From contig NZ_JAJFZM010000001.1 in NCBI RefSeq assembly GCF_020733705.1, positions 1,736,001 through 1,800,000 of the forward strand: DNA of 64,000 bases, written 5' to 3'. The notes under the pieces were generated by a model. The model saw only the letters and a program-made list of their open reading frames with translations, was not told the DNA's origin and did no database searches. The translations under genes were made by a program, and so were the position numbers. Position 1 is the stretch's first letter, and the number at the start of each line of letters is the position of its first letter. This document shows, piece by piece, positions 19,789 to 28,132 of this stretch. The stretch is from Nocardia australiensis. Its GTDB lineage: Bacteria > Actinomycetota > Actinomycetes > Mycobacteriales > Mycobacteriaceae.

Positions 19789-20307
19789 TTACAGCTCGGC
19801 GGCGAAGGCCGCGTACGCCCGTTCGTCGAAGAGCACGAATCGAGCCTCCGCGACCGCGGTCTTCGCGTTGCGTACGGTTTCGATCGCGATCCGGGCGCCA
19901 TCGTCGATCGGCCACCGGTAGACGCCGGTCGAAGTGGCGGGAAAGGCGACGGTGCGCGCACCCAATTCGTCTGCCACCCGGAGGGATTCGCGGTAGCAGG
20001 AGACGAGTAGGTCGGAGCGGTCCTCGGTCGGGGACCACACCGGCCCGACCGTGTGGATTACCCAGTCGGCCGTCAGCCTGCCCGCGGTGGTCGCGACGGC
20101 CGCGCCGGTCGGCAGTCCACGGCCATAGTGGCCGGCCCGCAAGACGCGGCAGGCGTCGAGGATCGCGGGGCCGCCCGCACGATGTATGGCGCCGTCGACG
20201 CCGCCGCCGCCGAGCAGCGATGAATTGGCCGCGTTGACGATGACATCGACCGCCTGTCGGGTGATGTCGCCGCGGACCAGGGTAATGGCGACAGGGTCAA
20301 CCTGCAT
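19789..20307 (-). CDS. Macro domain protein (O-acetyl-ADP-ribose deacetylase type)
   Basis: This 172-residue single macro domain likely hydrolyses O-acetyl-ADP-ribose or ADP-ribose on proteins. The ligand motifs are ITLVRGDITRQAVDVIVNAAN (N-terminus), SSLLGGGGVDGAIHRAGG (catalytic loop), WVIHTVGPVW and FPATSTGVYRWP (phosphate loop). The family more often has FPAISTG. The gene is leaderless: TAGCCT lies six bases before the ATG. It sits alone between glfT2 and an SDR gene; no ADP-ribosyltransferase toxin is nearby. Confidence 0.93.
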   Translation of the reverse strand: MQVDPVAITLVRGDITRQAVDVIVNAANSSLLGGGGVDGAIHRAGGPAILDACRVLRAGHYGRGLPTGAAVATTAGRLTADWVIHTVGPVWSPTEDRSDLLVSCYRESLRVADELGARTVAFPATSTGVYRWPIDDGARIAIETVRNAKTAVAEARFVLFDERAYAAFAAEL

Positions 20308-20313
20308 ACCGGA

Positions 20314-20319
20314 AGGCTA
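20314..20319 (-). promoter_or_regulatory. Leaderless -10 box of the macro-domain gene
   Basis: On the minus strand TAGCCT is followed by six bases and the ATG at 20307. Confidence 0.6.
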
Positions 20320-20369
20320 CCTTCGGCCCCGATGCGATGCGGGAGCCTTCCGGTCTTCGGCGGAAACCG

Positions 20370-21221
20370 TCAGAGGAACAGGTCGATGGTCAGCGGGCCG
20401 TCGCCGGGAACCACTCGGTACTTGTCCAGGTCGGTGATGCCGTGGGCGGCCAGTACTTCGTCATCCAGGAAGAAGTTGCCGGTGGTCTGTTTCGCGGGGG
20501 AGGTGAGGACCAGGTAGGCGGCGTCGGCGTAGATGTCGGGGGTGCGCGAGGTGGCGACCATTTCCTCGCCGCCGAGCAGGTTCTTCACCGCGGCGGTGGC
20601 GATGGTGGTGCGCGGCCACAGTGAGTTGACGCCGATGCCATCGCCTTTGAGTTCTTCCGCCAAACCCAGTGTGGTCAGCGACATTCCGTACTTGGCGATG
20701 GTGTAGCCCAGCGAGGCGCCCGCCCATTTCGGATCCAGGTTCAGTGGCGGGGACAGGGTCAGGATGTGCGGATTGCGCCCGGCCGCGGCGGATTCTCGCA
20801 GCGCCGGAATGCTCAGTTTCGCGAGCAGGAAACTGCCGCGGCAGTTGATGTCCTGCATGAGGTCGTATTTCTTCATCGAGATGGCGTCGGTGGGGGAAAG
20901 GTCGATTGCCGAGGCATTGTTGACCACGATGTCGATGCCGCCGAACCGCTCCACCGTCTGGCGAACGGCCTCGGCAACCGACTCATCGATGCGCACGTCG
21001 CCGACGAAGGGCAATACCTGACCGCCTGCGGCCTCGAGCTCCGCCGCCGCGGTGTGGATGGTACCGGGCAGCTTGGGATGTGGCTGATCAGTCTTGGCGA
21101 TCAGGGTGATGTTCGCGCCGTCGGCCGCGGCGCGCTTGGCGATCTCCAGCCCGATTCCCCGGCTGCCGCCCGACATGATCATCGTTGTGCCCGCGAGCGG
21201 CTTCGATCCCGTTTCCGTCAT
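20370..21221 (-). CDS. SDR family oxidoreductase (HSDL2-like)
   Basis: This 283-residue NAD(P)-dependent short-chain dehydrogenase resembles the hydroxysteroid dehydrogenase-like 2 group. It has MIMSGGSRGIGLEIAKRAA for cofactor binding, NNASAIDLSPTDAISMKKYD (typical of HSDL2), YTIAKYGMSL as the active-site YxxxK, and NSLWPRTTIATAAVKNLLGG. The ATG at 21221 has AGGAGC upstream; the longer frame to 22109 runs into the next gene in a wrong frame. The substrate is unknown, perhaps fatty or steroid-like. A striking palindrome lies 65 bases upstream. Confidence 0.92.
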   Translation of the reverse strand: MTETGSKPLAGTTMIMSGGSRGIGLEIAKRAAADGANITLIAKTDQPHPKLPGTIHTAAAELEAAGGQVLPFVGDVRIDESVAEAVRQTVERFGGIDIVVNNASAIDLSPTDAISMKKYDLMQDINCRGSFLLAKLSIPALRESAAAGRNPHILTLSPPLNLDPKWAGASLGYTIAKYGMSLTTLGLAEELKGDGIGVNSLWPRTTIATAAVKNLLGGEEMVATSRTPDIYADAAYLVLTSPAKQTTGNFFLDDEVLAAHGITDLDKYRVVPGDGPLTIDLFL

Positions 21222-21285
21222 GCCCTGCTCCTGTCGTATGTGCCGCGGGTGGCGTCCCTCGGCATTCCGCACCTCGACACTAAGG

Positions 21286-21325
21286 TTAGACCACCCTATG
21301 CAATCAGTTGCATAGGGTGGTCTAA
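21286..21325. repeat. Perfect 18-base inverted repeat upstream of the SDR gene
   Basis: The arms TTAGACCACCCTATGCAA (21286-21303) and the exact complement (21308-21325) flank a four-base loop TCAG. It lies between the stop of the proline-rich gene and the SDR start, both on the minus strand. It could be a terminator of the former or an operator of the latter. Confidence 0.85.
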
Positions 21326-21358
21326 AGGGCGAGTGGTCCGAGTGCCTCGGATCGCCGG

Positions 21359-22105
21359 TCAGACCGAACTGGCGGCGATAATGCTCACGAACGACAACAG
21401 TACGATCAGTGCGACGAATGCCCAGCTGACGTAGATGAATGCGATGCCGGGCGTCTTCTGCGGAACCATGCCGATGGCTCCATTGAGGAAGAACACCGCT
21501 GGCGTGCGGTAGTAGACCTTGGTGCCGGGACCGTCGTTGACCTGAACCGGCATCTGATTCGAGCCCATGTCGAACAGCCACGGTGTGGCCACCCACACCT
21601 GGTAGGTGCCCGGCCCGACCGGGATATGGGTCGGACCCCACCTGGTTGCGGGGACCTGCTGACCGTTGATCTTGATCTTGGGTTTGGTCAGCAGCCCGAG
21701 TAGGAATGCCATCGGTGTATATGACGAGTCGACGGTGATCCCCGGCGGAACGGGCGCCCCGGGTCGGCCACCGTAGGGTGTCTGCGGCGCGAATTGCGGT
21801 GCGGGCCCGCCGAATTGCTGCGGCTGACCGTAGGGCGGAGCCGGTTGCCCATACGGCGGCTGCCCGGTCGGGGGTTGGCCGTACGGCGGTTGCCCGTAGG
21901 GAGCCTGTCCGGCCGGCGGTTGCGCCAGATGAGGTTGACTCACCGGCGGTCCCGGAGCGTATTGCGGTGGCGCACCATAGGGTGGCGCACAATAGGGTGG
22001 CGCGCCGGGCCCGGCCTGCGATGCGGGCTGACCATATGCCGGTGGCTGTCCAGGCCATTGCCCGGACTGCTGGCCCTGAGGCGGATATCCGCCGGGGTAA
22101 CTCAT
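21359..22105 (-). CDS. Proline/glycine/glutamine-rich membrane protein
   Basis: This is a 248-residue protein. The first 115 residues are low-complexity PYGQPP-type repeats, probably a disordered cytosolic region. Then comes a compact domain ([37 protein letters not shown]) resembling a small beta domain found before membrane helices in actinobacteria. One or two C-terminal hydrophobic segments ([21 protein letters not shown]) follow. ATG 22105 has GGAGGG at a good distance; the TTG at 22117 is inferior. The function is unknown. Confidence 0.85.
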   Translation of the reverse strand: MSYPGGYPPQGQQSGQWPGQPPAYGQPASQAGPGAPPYCAPPYGAPPQYAPGPPVSQPHLAQPPAGQAPYGQPPYGQPPTGQPPYGQPAPPYGQPQQFGGPAPQFAPQTPYGGRPGAPVPPGITVDSSYTPMAFLLGLLTKPKIKINGQQVPATRWGPTHIPVGPGTYQVWVATPWLFDMGSNQMPVQVNDGPGTKVYYRTPAVFFLNGAIGMVPQKTPGIAFIYVSWAFVALIVLLSFVSIIAASSV

Positions 22106-22196
22106 CCAACCCTCCAATCAGCGATTAAATGCGTGCCGACCCTACCGTGATTCGGCCGAATCAGCGTCGCGAGCGTCGTTCCTGGTAGAGCTGCCG

Positions 22197-23405
22197 TTAT
22201 GGGACGGGAGTTTCGACCGGCGTGCCCCGCCAGGCCGGCCGGCGCCCGATGGTGATCCAGCGCAACACCCACTCGGCAGGCCCATATCGATACCGGCGCA
22301 ACCAGATTGCGCTCACTACGAGTTGCGCCACGAAAACCGCGAGCGCAAGCAGCATCGTCTCCAGGGGCGATAGGCTCCCCGCCGCGCCGAGTCCGATACC
22401 GGTGAAGATCAGCAGCCCGATCGCGGATTGTCCGAGATAGTTGGTGAGTGCGATCCGCCCCGCGGGCGCGAGCGCCGAACGGATCCATGCTGTGCGCGGA
22501 CTGTGCATCATGCGCAGCAGCGTCGCTATGTAGGCGGCCGCGAGGAACGGAGCGGTCGCGACACTCGCGGCGACGGCGAGCGCATGGCCGGTACCCCCAC
22601 CGATCGTGAACACCGCGCTGCCCGTCAAACCCACCGGGTAGCCGATCCATTGGATACGCCGCAGGATCGGTTCGTCGCCGCGCACTCGCGCCAGCAGTTG
22701 GCCCCGACCCGCGACCAATCCGAGTAGGAACATCGCGAGCGCGGTCGGGCCCTGCAATGTCACTGCCTGCATGACGAGCAGCGGCAGTCCGCTCAGGTTT
22801 TCTCCGATGACATCGCCCCAGCCGCCGAGCATCGCCGCGGTCGCCTGCTCGGCATTCGCCCGCGCCACATCGGTCGCGGGCAGTATCGCCGAGGTGTCGA
22901 GGAATATCCCGCTCAGCACCAGGCTTGCCAGCACCAGGCCGTATAACGCGGCGGCCACTCGCAACGCCGTGCGGTTGGTAACCGCGCGCATCCAAAACAG
23001 CACCAAACATGCCAGTGCGTAGGTCGTCAGCACGTCGCCCGCGTAGAGGAACACAATGTGCAGCACTCCGAGGGTGAACAGTCCGGCGATCCGGCGCAGC
23101 ATGCGTGGTTCGAAGGCGGCGCCCGCCGCGGCCGCCGACTTCATCTGCAAGGTGAAGCTGTAGCCGAAGAGGAAGGAGAACAGCAGGTAGAACTTCATAT
23201 CGACGAACAGCAGCGACAGGTCGTGAACGGCATGGTCGAGGGGTGCGGAGTAGGCGGGGTCAGTGACCAGGTTGCCCGGATATCCCGAGGCCATGAAGGT
23301 GATGTTGACGACGAAGATCCCCAGCAGCGCGAAGCCGCGCAGGGCATCGACGTCGTGCACCCGAGATCTGGGTGCGACCGGTCGATCGGTCATGAAGGTT
23401 GCCAT
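22197..23405 (-). CDS. DUF418 family membrane protein
   Basis: This 402-residue protein with about ten membrane segments resembles acyltransferase-3-like proteins. The N-terminal VDALRGFALLGIFVVNI and the C-terminal RIALTNYLGQSAIGLLIF and YGPAEWVLRW motifs are diagnostic of the DUF418/YeiB family. Its role is unknown; members are proposed transporters or acyl-transfer proteins. ATG 23405 or 23393 could be the start. It is divergent from a TetR gene across a 103-base gap with palindromes, so it is the likely target of that repressor. Confidence 0.88.
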   Translation of the reverse strand: MATFMTDRPVAPRSRVHDVDALRGFALLGIFVVNITFMASGYPGNLVTDPAYSAPLDHAVHDLSLLFVDMKFYLLFSFLFGYSFTLQMKSAAAAGAAFEPRMLRRIAGLFTLGVLHIVFLYAGDVLTTYALACLVLFWMRAVTNRTALRVAAALYGLVLASLVLSGIFLDTSAILPATDVARANAEQATAAMLGGWGDVIGENLSGLPLLVMQAVTLQGPTALAMFLLGLVAGRGQLLARVRGDEPILRRIQWIGYPVGLTGSAVFTIGGGTGHALAVAASVATAPFLAAAYIATLLRMMHSPRTAWIRSALAPAGRIALTNYLGQSAIGLLIFTGIGLGAAGSLSPLETMLLALAVFVAQLVVSAIWLRRYRYGPAEWVLRWITIGRRPAWRGTPVETPVP

Positions 23406-23429
23406 TCTCTGTAGTAGTTAACTATCCAA

Positions 23430-23473
23430 GAGATACTATCTCAGGGAAACTATATATGCCGATAGTATTCGGC
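23430..23473. promoter_or_regulatory. Probable TetR operators
   Basis: GAGATA-c-TATCTC (23430-23442) and GCCGA-tagtat-TCGGC (23458-23473) are inverted repeats, and both contain ACTATC or GATAGT. They lie in the AT-rich gap between the divergent DUF418 and tetR genes. Confidence 0.5.
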
Positions 23474-23508
23474 AACACGCTCACGAACCCGAGGAGGTAG
23501 GTGCCGCG

Positions 23509-24234
23509 ATGGCGGACGAGGCGGTGCCCGCCGACCTGGGCAGGCTGTGGCGAATCCAGGATCGGGCGCGGTTGGGACGACCGGCGGAACTCGATGTCGA
23601 ACGGGTCGTGCGCACAGCGGTCGAACTGGCCGACCGAGACGGCCTCGGCGCGGTGACCCTACTCAAAGTCGCGTCGGCACTCGGCTTTACGAAGATGGCG
23701 CTGTATCGCCATGTCGGTTCGAAGGACGAACTGTTCGAGCTGATGAACGATCTCGCCCTCGGTCCGGCTCCCGACCTGAGCACCGAGTGGCGCACCGGGC
23801 TTCGGCAGTGGGCCCATGCCATGCGGGCGAGCTACCTCGAGCATCCGTGGATACCGCAACTGCCCATCACCGGGCCGCCGCGTGGCCCCAATGGGATCGG
23901 CTGGATGGACGCCGCCCTGCGCACCCTCGCGGCGACCGGTCTGGATTGGGCGACGAAGGTCGGCGTTCTGATGCTGCTGAGCGCGCATGTGCGCCAATCG
24001 TGTCTTATCACCCAGCAGTTGACCGACGCCAGGCGCGGCACCGGCCTGGACGAGGCGCAGTCCAACCAGATCTACGGCCGGGCATTGGCCGGACTGGTCG
24101 ATCCGGAGCGCTACCCGGAGGCCGCTAAGCTTTTCGCCGCGCCGCTGTTCCAGTCGGCGACGGACGAACCGGCCGATAGCGATTTCGTCTTCGGCCTGGA
24201 GCTGATCCTCAAGGGTGTTGCCGCGGAACTCTAG
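23509..24234 (+). CDS. TetR family repressor
   Basis: A 241-residue regulator with its HTH at about 45-70 (VTLLKVASALGFTKMALYRHVGSKDELFELM). The C-terminal half resembles the TetR class with a helical ligand pocket. GAGGAGG lies close upstream of the ATG. It probably represses itself and the divergent DUF418 gene. Its last four bases overlap the convergent glfT1 stop. Confidence 0.92.
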   Translation: MADEAVPADLGRLWRIQDRARLGRPAELDVERVVRTAVELADRDGLGAVTLLKVASALGFTKMALYRHVGSKDELFELMNDLALGPAPDLSTEWRTGLRQWAHAMRASYLEHPWIPQLPITGPPRGPNGIGWMDAALRTLAATGLDWATKVGVLMLLSAHVRQSCLITQQLTDARRGTGLDEAQSNQIYGRALAGLVDPERYPEAAKLFAAPLFQSATDEPADSDFVFGLELILKGVAAEL

Positions 24235-25256
24235 TCGGGCTTGCCGAATTGTTCGTTACGGCCGAGGCTGCGCAGATGGAACCATTCGCGCAGGCCGGCG
24301 GGGTCACGACGGGTGACAAGGAAGAACCAGGAGAAGCGAATCCATTCCTGAGGCAGCAGTTTCCGCATGCCGGGCTGGGCCATCAGATAGCCGCGGTTGC
24401 GGTAGGTGAAGTAACGCTTCACCGGATCGTCGGGGTACTGGGTATGCATGCGCCCGCCGAGAATCGGTTTGAATTCCTCGGCACCATTCGGGTGCAGGTA
24501 GGCCGTTCGCAGACAGGTGCCGAAAGGCAGCCCGGAGCGGACCAACCGGCGATGCACCTCGACCTCGTCGCCGCGAACGAAAAGACGCAGATCGGGGACG
24601 CCGATCACGTCGACCGCCCGTGCGGAGATCAGGGCGCCGTTGAACAGTGAGGCGATACCGGGCAGGAAGTCGTCCTCGCCCGCGGTTTCCGGTGAACTCA
24701 GCTCGGAGCGCAGCCGCCGCCACACCAATCCGCGGCGCAGCGGGAACGCGAGTCGGTCGGGTTCATTGATATCGCAGACCACCGGCGAGACCTCGGAAAG
24801 TCCGTGCCGGTCCGCGCAATCCACCAGGATAGACAGCACCTCGGGGCCTTCGGGCCTACCGTCATCATCGGCCAGCCAAACCCAATCCGCGCCGAGCGTC
24901 AGCGCGTGCAACATACCGAGCGCGAAACCGCCCGCGCCACCGAGATTGTGCGCCGAACCAAGATAGGTCGATTCGATCGGCTGTTCCCGGACCAAATCGG
25001 CGACCTCGGCCTCGTTGCCGTTATCGATGACGATCAGATGATCAACCGGCCGTGACTGCGAGGTAACGACTTTCAGCGATTCCGCCAGCAGCTCGCGCCG
25101 TTTGTGCGTCACGACAACGGCCACGATGCGGGCGTCGGGACCGGTATTGACGGGCGGGAAATCCGCCGCCGCGTCGGCAGCGGGCGCAGCCGCGTCATCG
25201 ACCGGGGACGGATCCCCTTCGACGATCGGGGATTGCTGCCCGGTCGGCTCGATCAT
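24231..25256 (-). CDS. glfT1: Galactofuranosyltransferase GlfT1
   Basis: GlfT1 adds the first two galactofuranose residues to the rhamnosyl-GlcNAc-PP-decaprenyl primer. From ATG 25256 it has 341 residues. This includes an Ala/Pro/Asp-rich N-terminus of about 40, longer than in mycobacteria. The GT2 domain is VAVVVTHKRRELLAESL, NLGGAGGFALGM, WVWLADDDGRPEG (metal DDD) and FVRGDEVEVHRRL. The start overlaps the wzt stop (ATGA). It belongs to the wzm-wzt-glfT1 operon for galactan synthesis and export. Confidence 0.95.
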   Translation of the reverse strand: MIEPTGQQSPIVEGDPSPVDDAAAPAADAAADFPPVNTGPDARIVAVVVTHKRRELLAESLKVVTSQSRPVDHLIVIDNGNEAEVADLVREQPIESTYLGSAHNLGGAGGFALGMLHALTLGADWVWLADDDGRPEGPEVLSILVDCADRHGLSEVSPVVCDINEPDRLAFPLRRGLVWRRLRSELSSPETAGEDDFLPGIASLFNGALISARAVDVIGVPDLRLFVRGDEVEVHRRLVRSGLPFGTCLRTAYLHPNGAEEFKPILGGRMHTQYPDDPVKRYFTYRNRGYLMAQPGMRKLLPQEWIRFSWFFLVTRRDPAGLREWFHLRSLGRNEQFGKPD

Positions 25257-26092
25257 GCCTCGTTCCGCTCCAATTCTCGTTCGGTGCCAATTGTCCGCTC
25301 GGCTTCCATTTCGCGCAGCACGGTGGCGACGTGATTTCCCGCGTCCGGTCCTTCGTAGGCGCGCACCACTTCTTCGATGCTGCCCTGCGAACGGATTTGC
25401 CCGTGATCGATCCACATGGCCGTATCGCAGAGTTGTGCGAGGAATTCATTGGAATGGCTGGCGAAAACCAGGATGCCGGATCTGGCCACCAGTGATTGCA
25501 ATCGGATCCTGGCCTTCTTCATGAATTCGGCGTCGACCGCGCCGATCCCCTCGTCCAGCAGCAGGATCTCCGGGTCGATCGAGGTGACAACACCCATCGC
25601 CAGCCGCACCCGCATACCGGTCGAATAGGTGCGCAGCGGCATCGACAGATACTCACCGAGTTCGGTGAAATCGGCGATCTCATCGATCTTCGACAACATC
25701 TGTTTGCGGGTCTGCCCGAGGAACAGGCCACGGATGATGATGTTCTCGTAGCCGGAAATTTCCGGGTCCATGCCGACACCGAGATCGAACACCGGTGCCA
25801 CGCGGCCACGGATCCGCGCGCTGCCGCGCGAGGGCTCGTAGATTCCCGAAAGCAGCCGCAGCAGCGTCGACTTGCCCGCGCCGTTGTGCCCAACGAGGCC
25901 GACCTTGTCGCCCTCTTTCAGCGAAAGGGTGATATCGCGCAGCGCCTCGACCACCACCACATCGGACTGATTACGCCCGATCGCGCCACCGGCCTTACCG
26001 AGGAATGCCTTCTTCAGCGATCGTGATTTGGCGTCGAAAATTGGGAACTCGACCCACGCCTGGCGGGTCTCGATACTCACATGATCGGTCAT
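25253..26092 (-). CDS. wzt: Galactan ABC exporter ATP-binding protein Wzt
   Basis: This ATPase subunit drives export of lipid-linked galactan with Wzm. It has 279 residues, with Walker A GHNGAGKST at 68-76 and an ABC signature that appears as YSTGMRVRLAMGV (degenerate, typical of O-antigen type Wzt). Walker B is ILLLDEGIGAVD and the H-loop is VFASHS. No C-terminal carbohydrate-binding domain is present, in line with mycobacterial Wzt. It is twelve bases from wzm and overlaps glfT1. Confidence 0.95.
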   Translation of the reverse strand: MTDHVSIETRQAWVEFPIFDAKSRSLKKAFLGKAGGAIGRNQSDVVVVEALRDITLSLKEGDKVGLVGHNGAGKSTLLRLLSGIYEPSRGSARIRGRVAPVFDLGVGMDPEISGYENIIIRGLFLGQTRKQMLSKIDEIADFTELGEYLSMPLRTYSTGMRVRLAMGVVTSIDPEILLLDEGIGAVDAEFMKKARIRLQSLVARSGILVFASHSNEFLAQLCDTAMWIDHGQIRSQGSIEEVVRAYEGPDAGNHVATVLREMEAERTIGTERELERNEA

Positions 26093-26104
26093 CGACCCCG
26101 TCTC

Positions 26105-27166
26105 CTATACCCAGTACGGCACGCGCGAACGGTACTGCTTCATGGCGAAGATTGCCACGATCCAGCCGACCACGGTGATCGCGCCGACGATCACCCAGTG
26201 ATACAGATGCTGATCGTCGCCGAGTAATGGCGCCCGGATGATCTCCAGGTAGTGGAATGTCGGGACGATTTCGGCCAGTTTCGCTCGCTCGCTCACCTGA
26301 CCGCCCTGTGCCTCCAGGCTTTTCGTATTCCACATAACCGGCGTCAGCACGAACAGCATCAGTGTGAGGCTGCTGAGGATCGGCGCGATATCGCGGTAGC
26401 GGGTGCTGAAGATGCCGAAAACGATCGACACCCACATCGCGTTGAGGAACAGCATGCCGAGCGCGGGGATCGCGAAAATCGCGGTCCAATGTAGTTTCTC
26501 CCACACCCCGAAGGCGACGAGCACCACCAGATAAATCAGCAAGTTGTGCGCGAAAAACAGCAACTGTCGCCAGACCAGGCGATAGACGTGCACGCTCAAT
26601 GCCGAGGGCAGCTGTTTGATCAGCCCCTCGTTGGCGATGAACACCTCGGAGCCCTCGAGAATGCTGGCATTGATGACATTCCACACGATGATGCCGACGG
26701 CCACATACGGCAGATAGTCCTTGATCGGCTGACCGAGCAGCGCCGCGTACAACAGGCCGATCGCGCTGGCCTGTACACCGGTCGCGATGGTGATCCAGAA
26801 CGGTCCGAGTACCGATCGCCGGTAGCGCTGTTTGATGTCCTGCCAGCCGAGCGAGAGCCAGAGCTCGCGCTGCGCGAAGCCGCCGCGGAAGTCCTGGAAG
26901 GCCCGCTGGAAGGTTTGCGAATCCGACACGATCGGTGTCTCGACCACGACGGAGGCATCGTCGTCGACCACCGGCCGGTCGTCGGTGGTCGCCGGATTCT
27001 CTGACGTCTTGTCCGCTTCGGCGGTCTTTTCTTCAGGACGCACGGAGGTCTCTTGGGAACTCTCGTCGGAATATGCGGGGCTGGTATTCGAACGCACTGG
27101 GCTCTCTTCAGGACGCGCGGTACTCACATTGGAAACCGAGTCGGGGCGAGCGGCAGCGGCAGGCAC
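26105..27166 (-). CDS. wzm: Galactan ABC exporter permease Wzm
   Basis: This ABC-2 type permease flips the galactan intermediate. A core of about 265 residues with six helices begins FQRAFQDFRGGFAQRELWLSLGWQDIKQRYRRS split over two segments, as in the family. Upstream lies an unusual N-terminal tail of 80 or more residues, rich in Ser, Glu and Asp. The start is uncertain. GTG 27166 (353 residues) has TAGTGT eight bases upstream; ATG 27214 and GTG 27127 are in frame too. Confidence 0.88.
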   Translation of the reverse strand: MPAAAARPDSVSNVSTARPEESPVRSNTSPAYSDESSQETSVRPEEKTAEADKTSENPATTDDRPVVDDDASVVVETPIVSDSQTFQRAFQDFRGGFAQRELWLSLGWQDIKQRYRRSVLGPFWITIATGVQASAIGLLYAALLGQPIKDYLPYVAVGIIVWNVINASILEGSEVFIANEGLIKQLPSALSVHVYRLVWRQLLFFAHNLLIYLVVLVAFGVWEKLHWTAIFAIPALGMLFLNAMWVSIVFGIFSTRYRDIAPILSSLTLMLFVLTPVMWNTKSLEAQGGQVSERAKLAEIVPTFHYLEIIRAPLLGDDQHLYHWVIVGAITVVGWIVAIFAMKQYRSRVPYWV

Positions 27167-27226
27167 GGTGCACGACACTACCCCTGCAAATCCCGACGGG
27201 CCCGCGTGGTGCATGCGGGCCGAGGC

Positions 27227-27847
27227 TCAGAGATATTGCCCCGTCCCGCCAATGGTCTGGCCGGGCTGACCGGTACGGGGGTCGACGGCGTGGATGCCGG
27301 ACGGCAGCGCGCCCTGACGCATCTGCTCCAACTGCGCCCGCGCCGCCATCTGCTGGGCGAACAAAGCGGTCTGGATGCCGTGGAACAGTCCCTCGAGCCA
27401 GCCGACCAGCTGAGCCTGAGCGATGCGCAGCTCCGCGTCGGTGGGGACGGCGTCGTCGGTGAACGGCAGAGTGAGCCGCTCGAGCTCTTCCCGCAATTCG
27501 GGCGCGAGGCCCTGCTCGAGCTCGCGGACCGAGGATTTGTGGATCTCGCGCAGGCGGGTGCGGCTGGCGTCGTCGAGCGGAGCCGCGCGCACCTCTTCGA
27601 GCAGCTGCTTGATCATGGTGCCGATGCGCATGACCTTCGCGGGCTGCTCAACCATGTCGGCGAGCGATTCGCCGGAGTCGTCCTTATCTTCCGAATCGTC
27701 GGATTTCTTATCGTCGTCGGACATCACCTGCGCGGTGAAGGGCGTGTTCGCCCCCGCGTGCGCTGGGATCTCCAGTGGCCGGCCGTCGGGTCCGATCACG
27801 ACGATGGATTCCGGTGGCTCATCCGAATGCGTCATGAATCCCATCAT
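27227..27847 (-). CDS. bpa: Bacterial proteasome activator Bpa (PafE)
   Basis: This ATP-independent ring activator opens the 20S proteasome gate. The 206 residues include the conserved helical core (VEQPAKVMRIGTMIKQLLEE, PELREELERLTLPF, AQAQLVGWLEGLFHGIQTAL). It ends in the GQYL motif, which in the family docks into the proteasome alpha-ring pockets. The N-terminus is longer and more acidic than in mycobacteria. ATG at 27844 or 27835 is also possible. It sits between wzm and the desulfurase-like gene, matching mycobacterial order. Confidence 0.95.
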   Translation of the reverse strand: MMGFMTHSDEPPESIVVIGPDGRPLEIPAHAGANTPFTAQVMSDDDKKSDDSEDKDDSGESLADMVEQPAKVMRIGTMIKQLLEEVRAAPLDDASRTRLREIHKSSVRELEQGLAPELREELERLTLPFTDDAVPTDAELRIAQAQLVGWLEGLFHGIQTALFAQQMAARAQLEQMRQGALPSGIHAVDPRTGQPGQTIGGTGQYL

Positions 27848-28119
27848 GTCGCGTTGCGAGTAAACGCGCTAAGGCGGCTGCCTCGCCTCCGCTCCGCCCG
27901 GCGCTGCTTGCGGCTGCGTCGCCTCCGCTCGGTGTGGGCGTGGGGAGGATGGTGCGCGCATGCTCTGGCGTCGTGGTGGCGTTCTATCCTGTTCTGGTCG
28001 TGTGGTTCGGATTTGTTGAAAGTCGGTTGCCATGCAGAGTCCCAGGTCGCTGTGCTCGCGCTCGTCGGTGTCCAGCTCTCGGAGACCGAACGCGGTTACA
28101 CAGGCTCGGCCGATGCCCT

Positions 28120-28125
28120 TAGAGT
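28120..28125 (+). promoter_or_regulatory. Leaderless -10 box of the desulfurase-like gene
   Basis: TAGAGT, seven bases, then ATG at 28133. Confidence 0.5.
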
Positions 28126-28132
28126 GGCCAGC

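Noticed and set aside
21750..22080. Repetitive GC-rich segment that could be a CRISPR-like array
   Set aside because: It is the codon-level reflection of PYGQPP repeats in the proline-rich protein; there are no regular spacers.
20370..22109. A 579-codon fused frame covering the SDR and the proline-rich gene
   Set aside because: The SDR has its own ATG with ribosome site at 21221; the upstream part is the wrong frame of the proline-rich gene.
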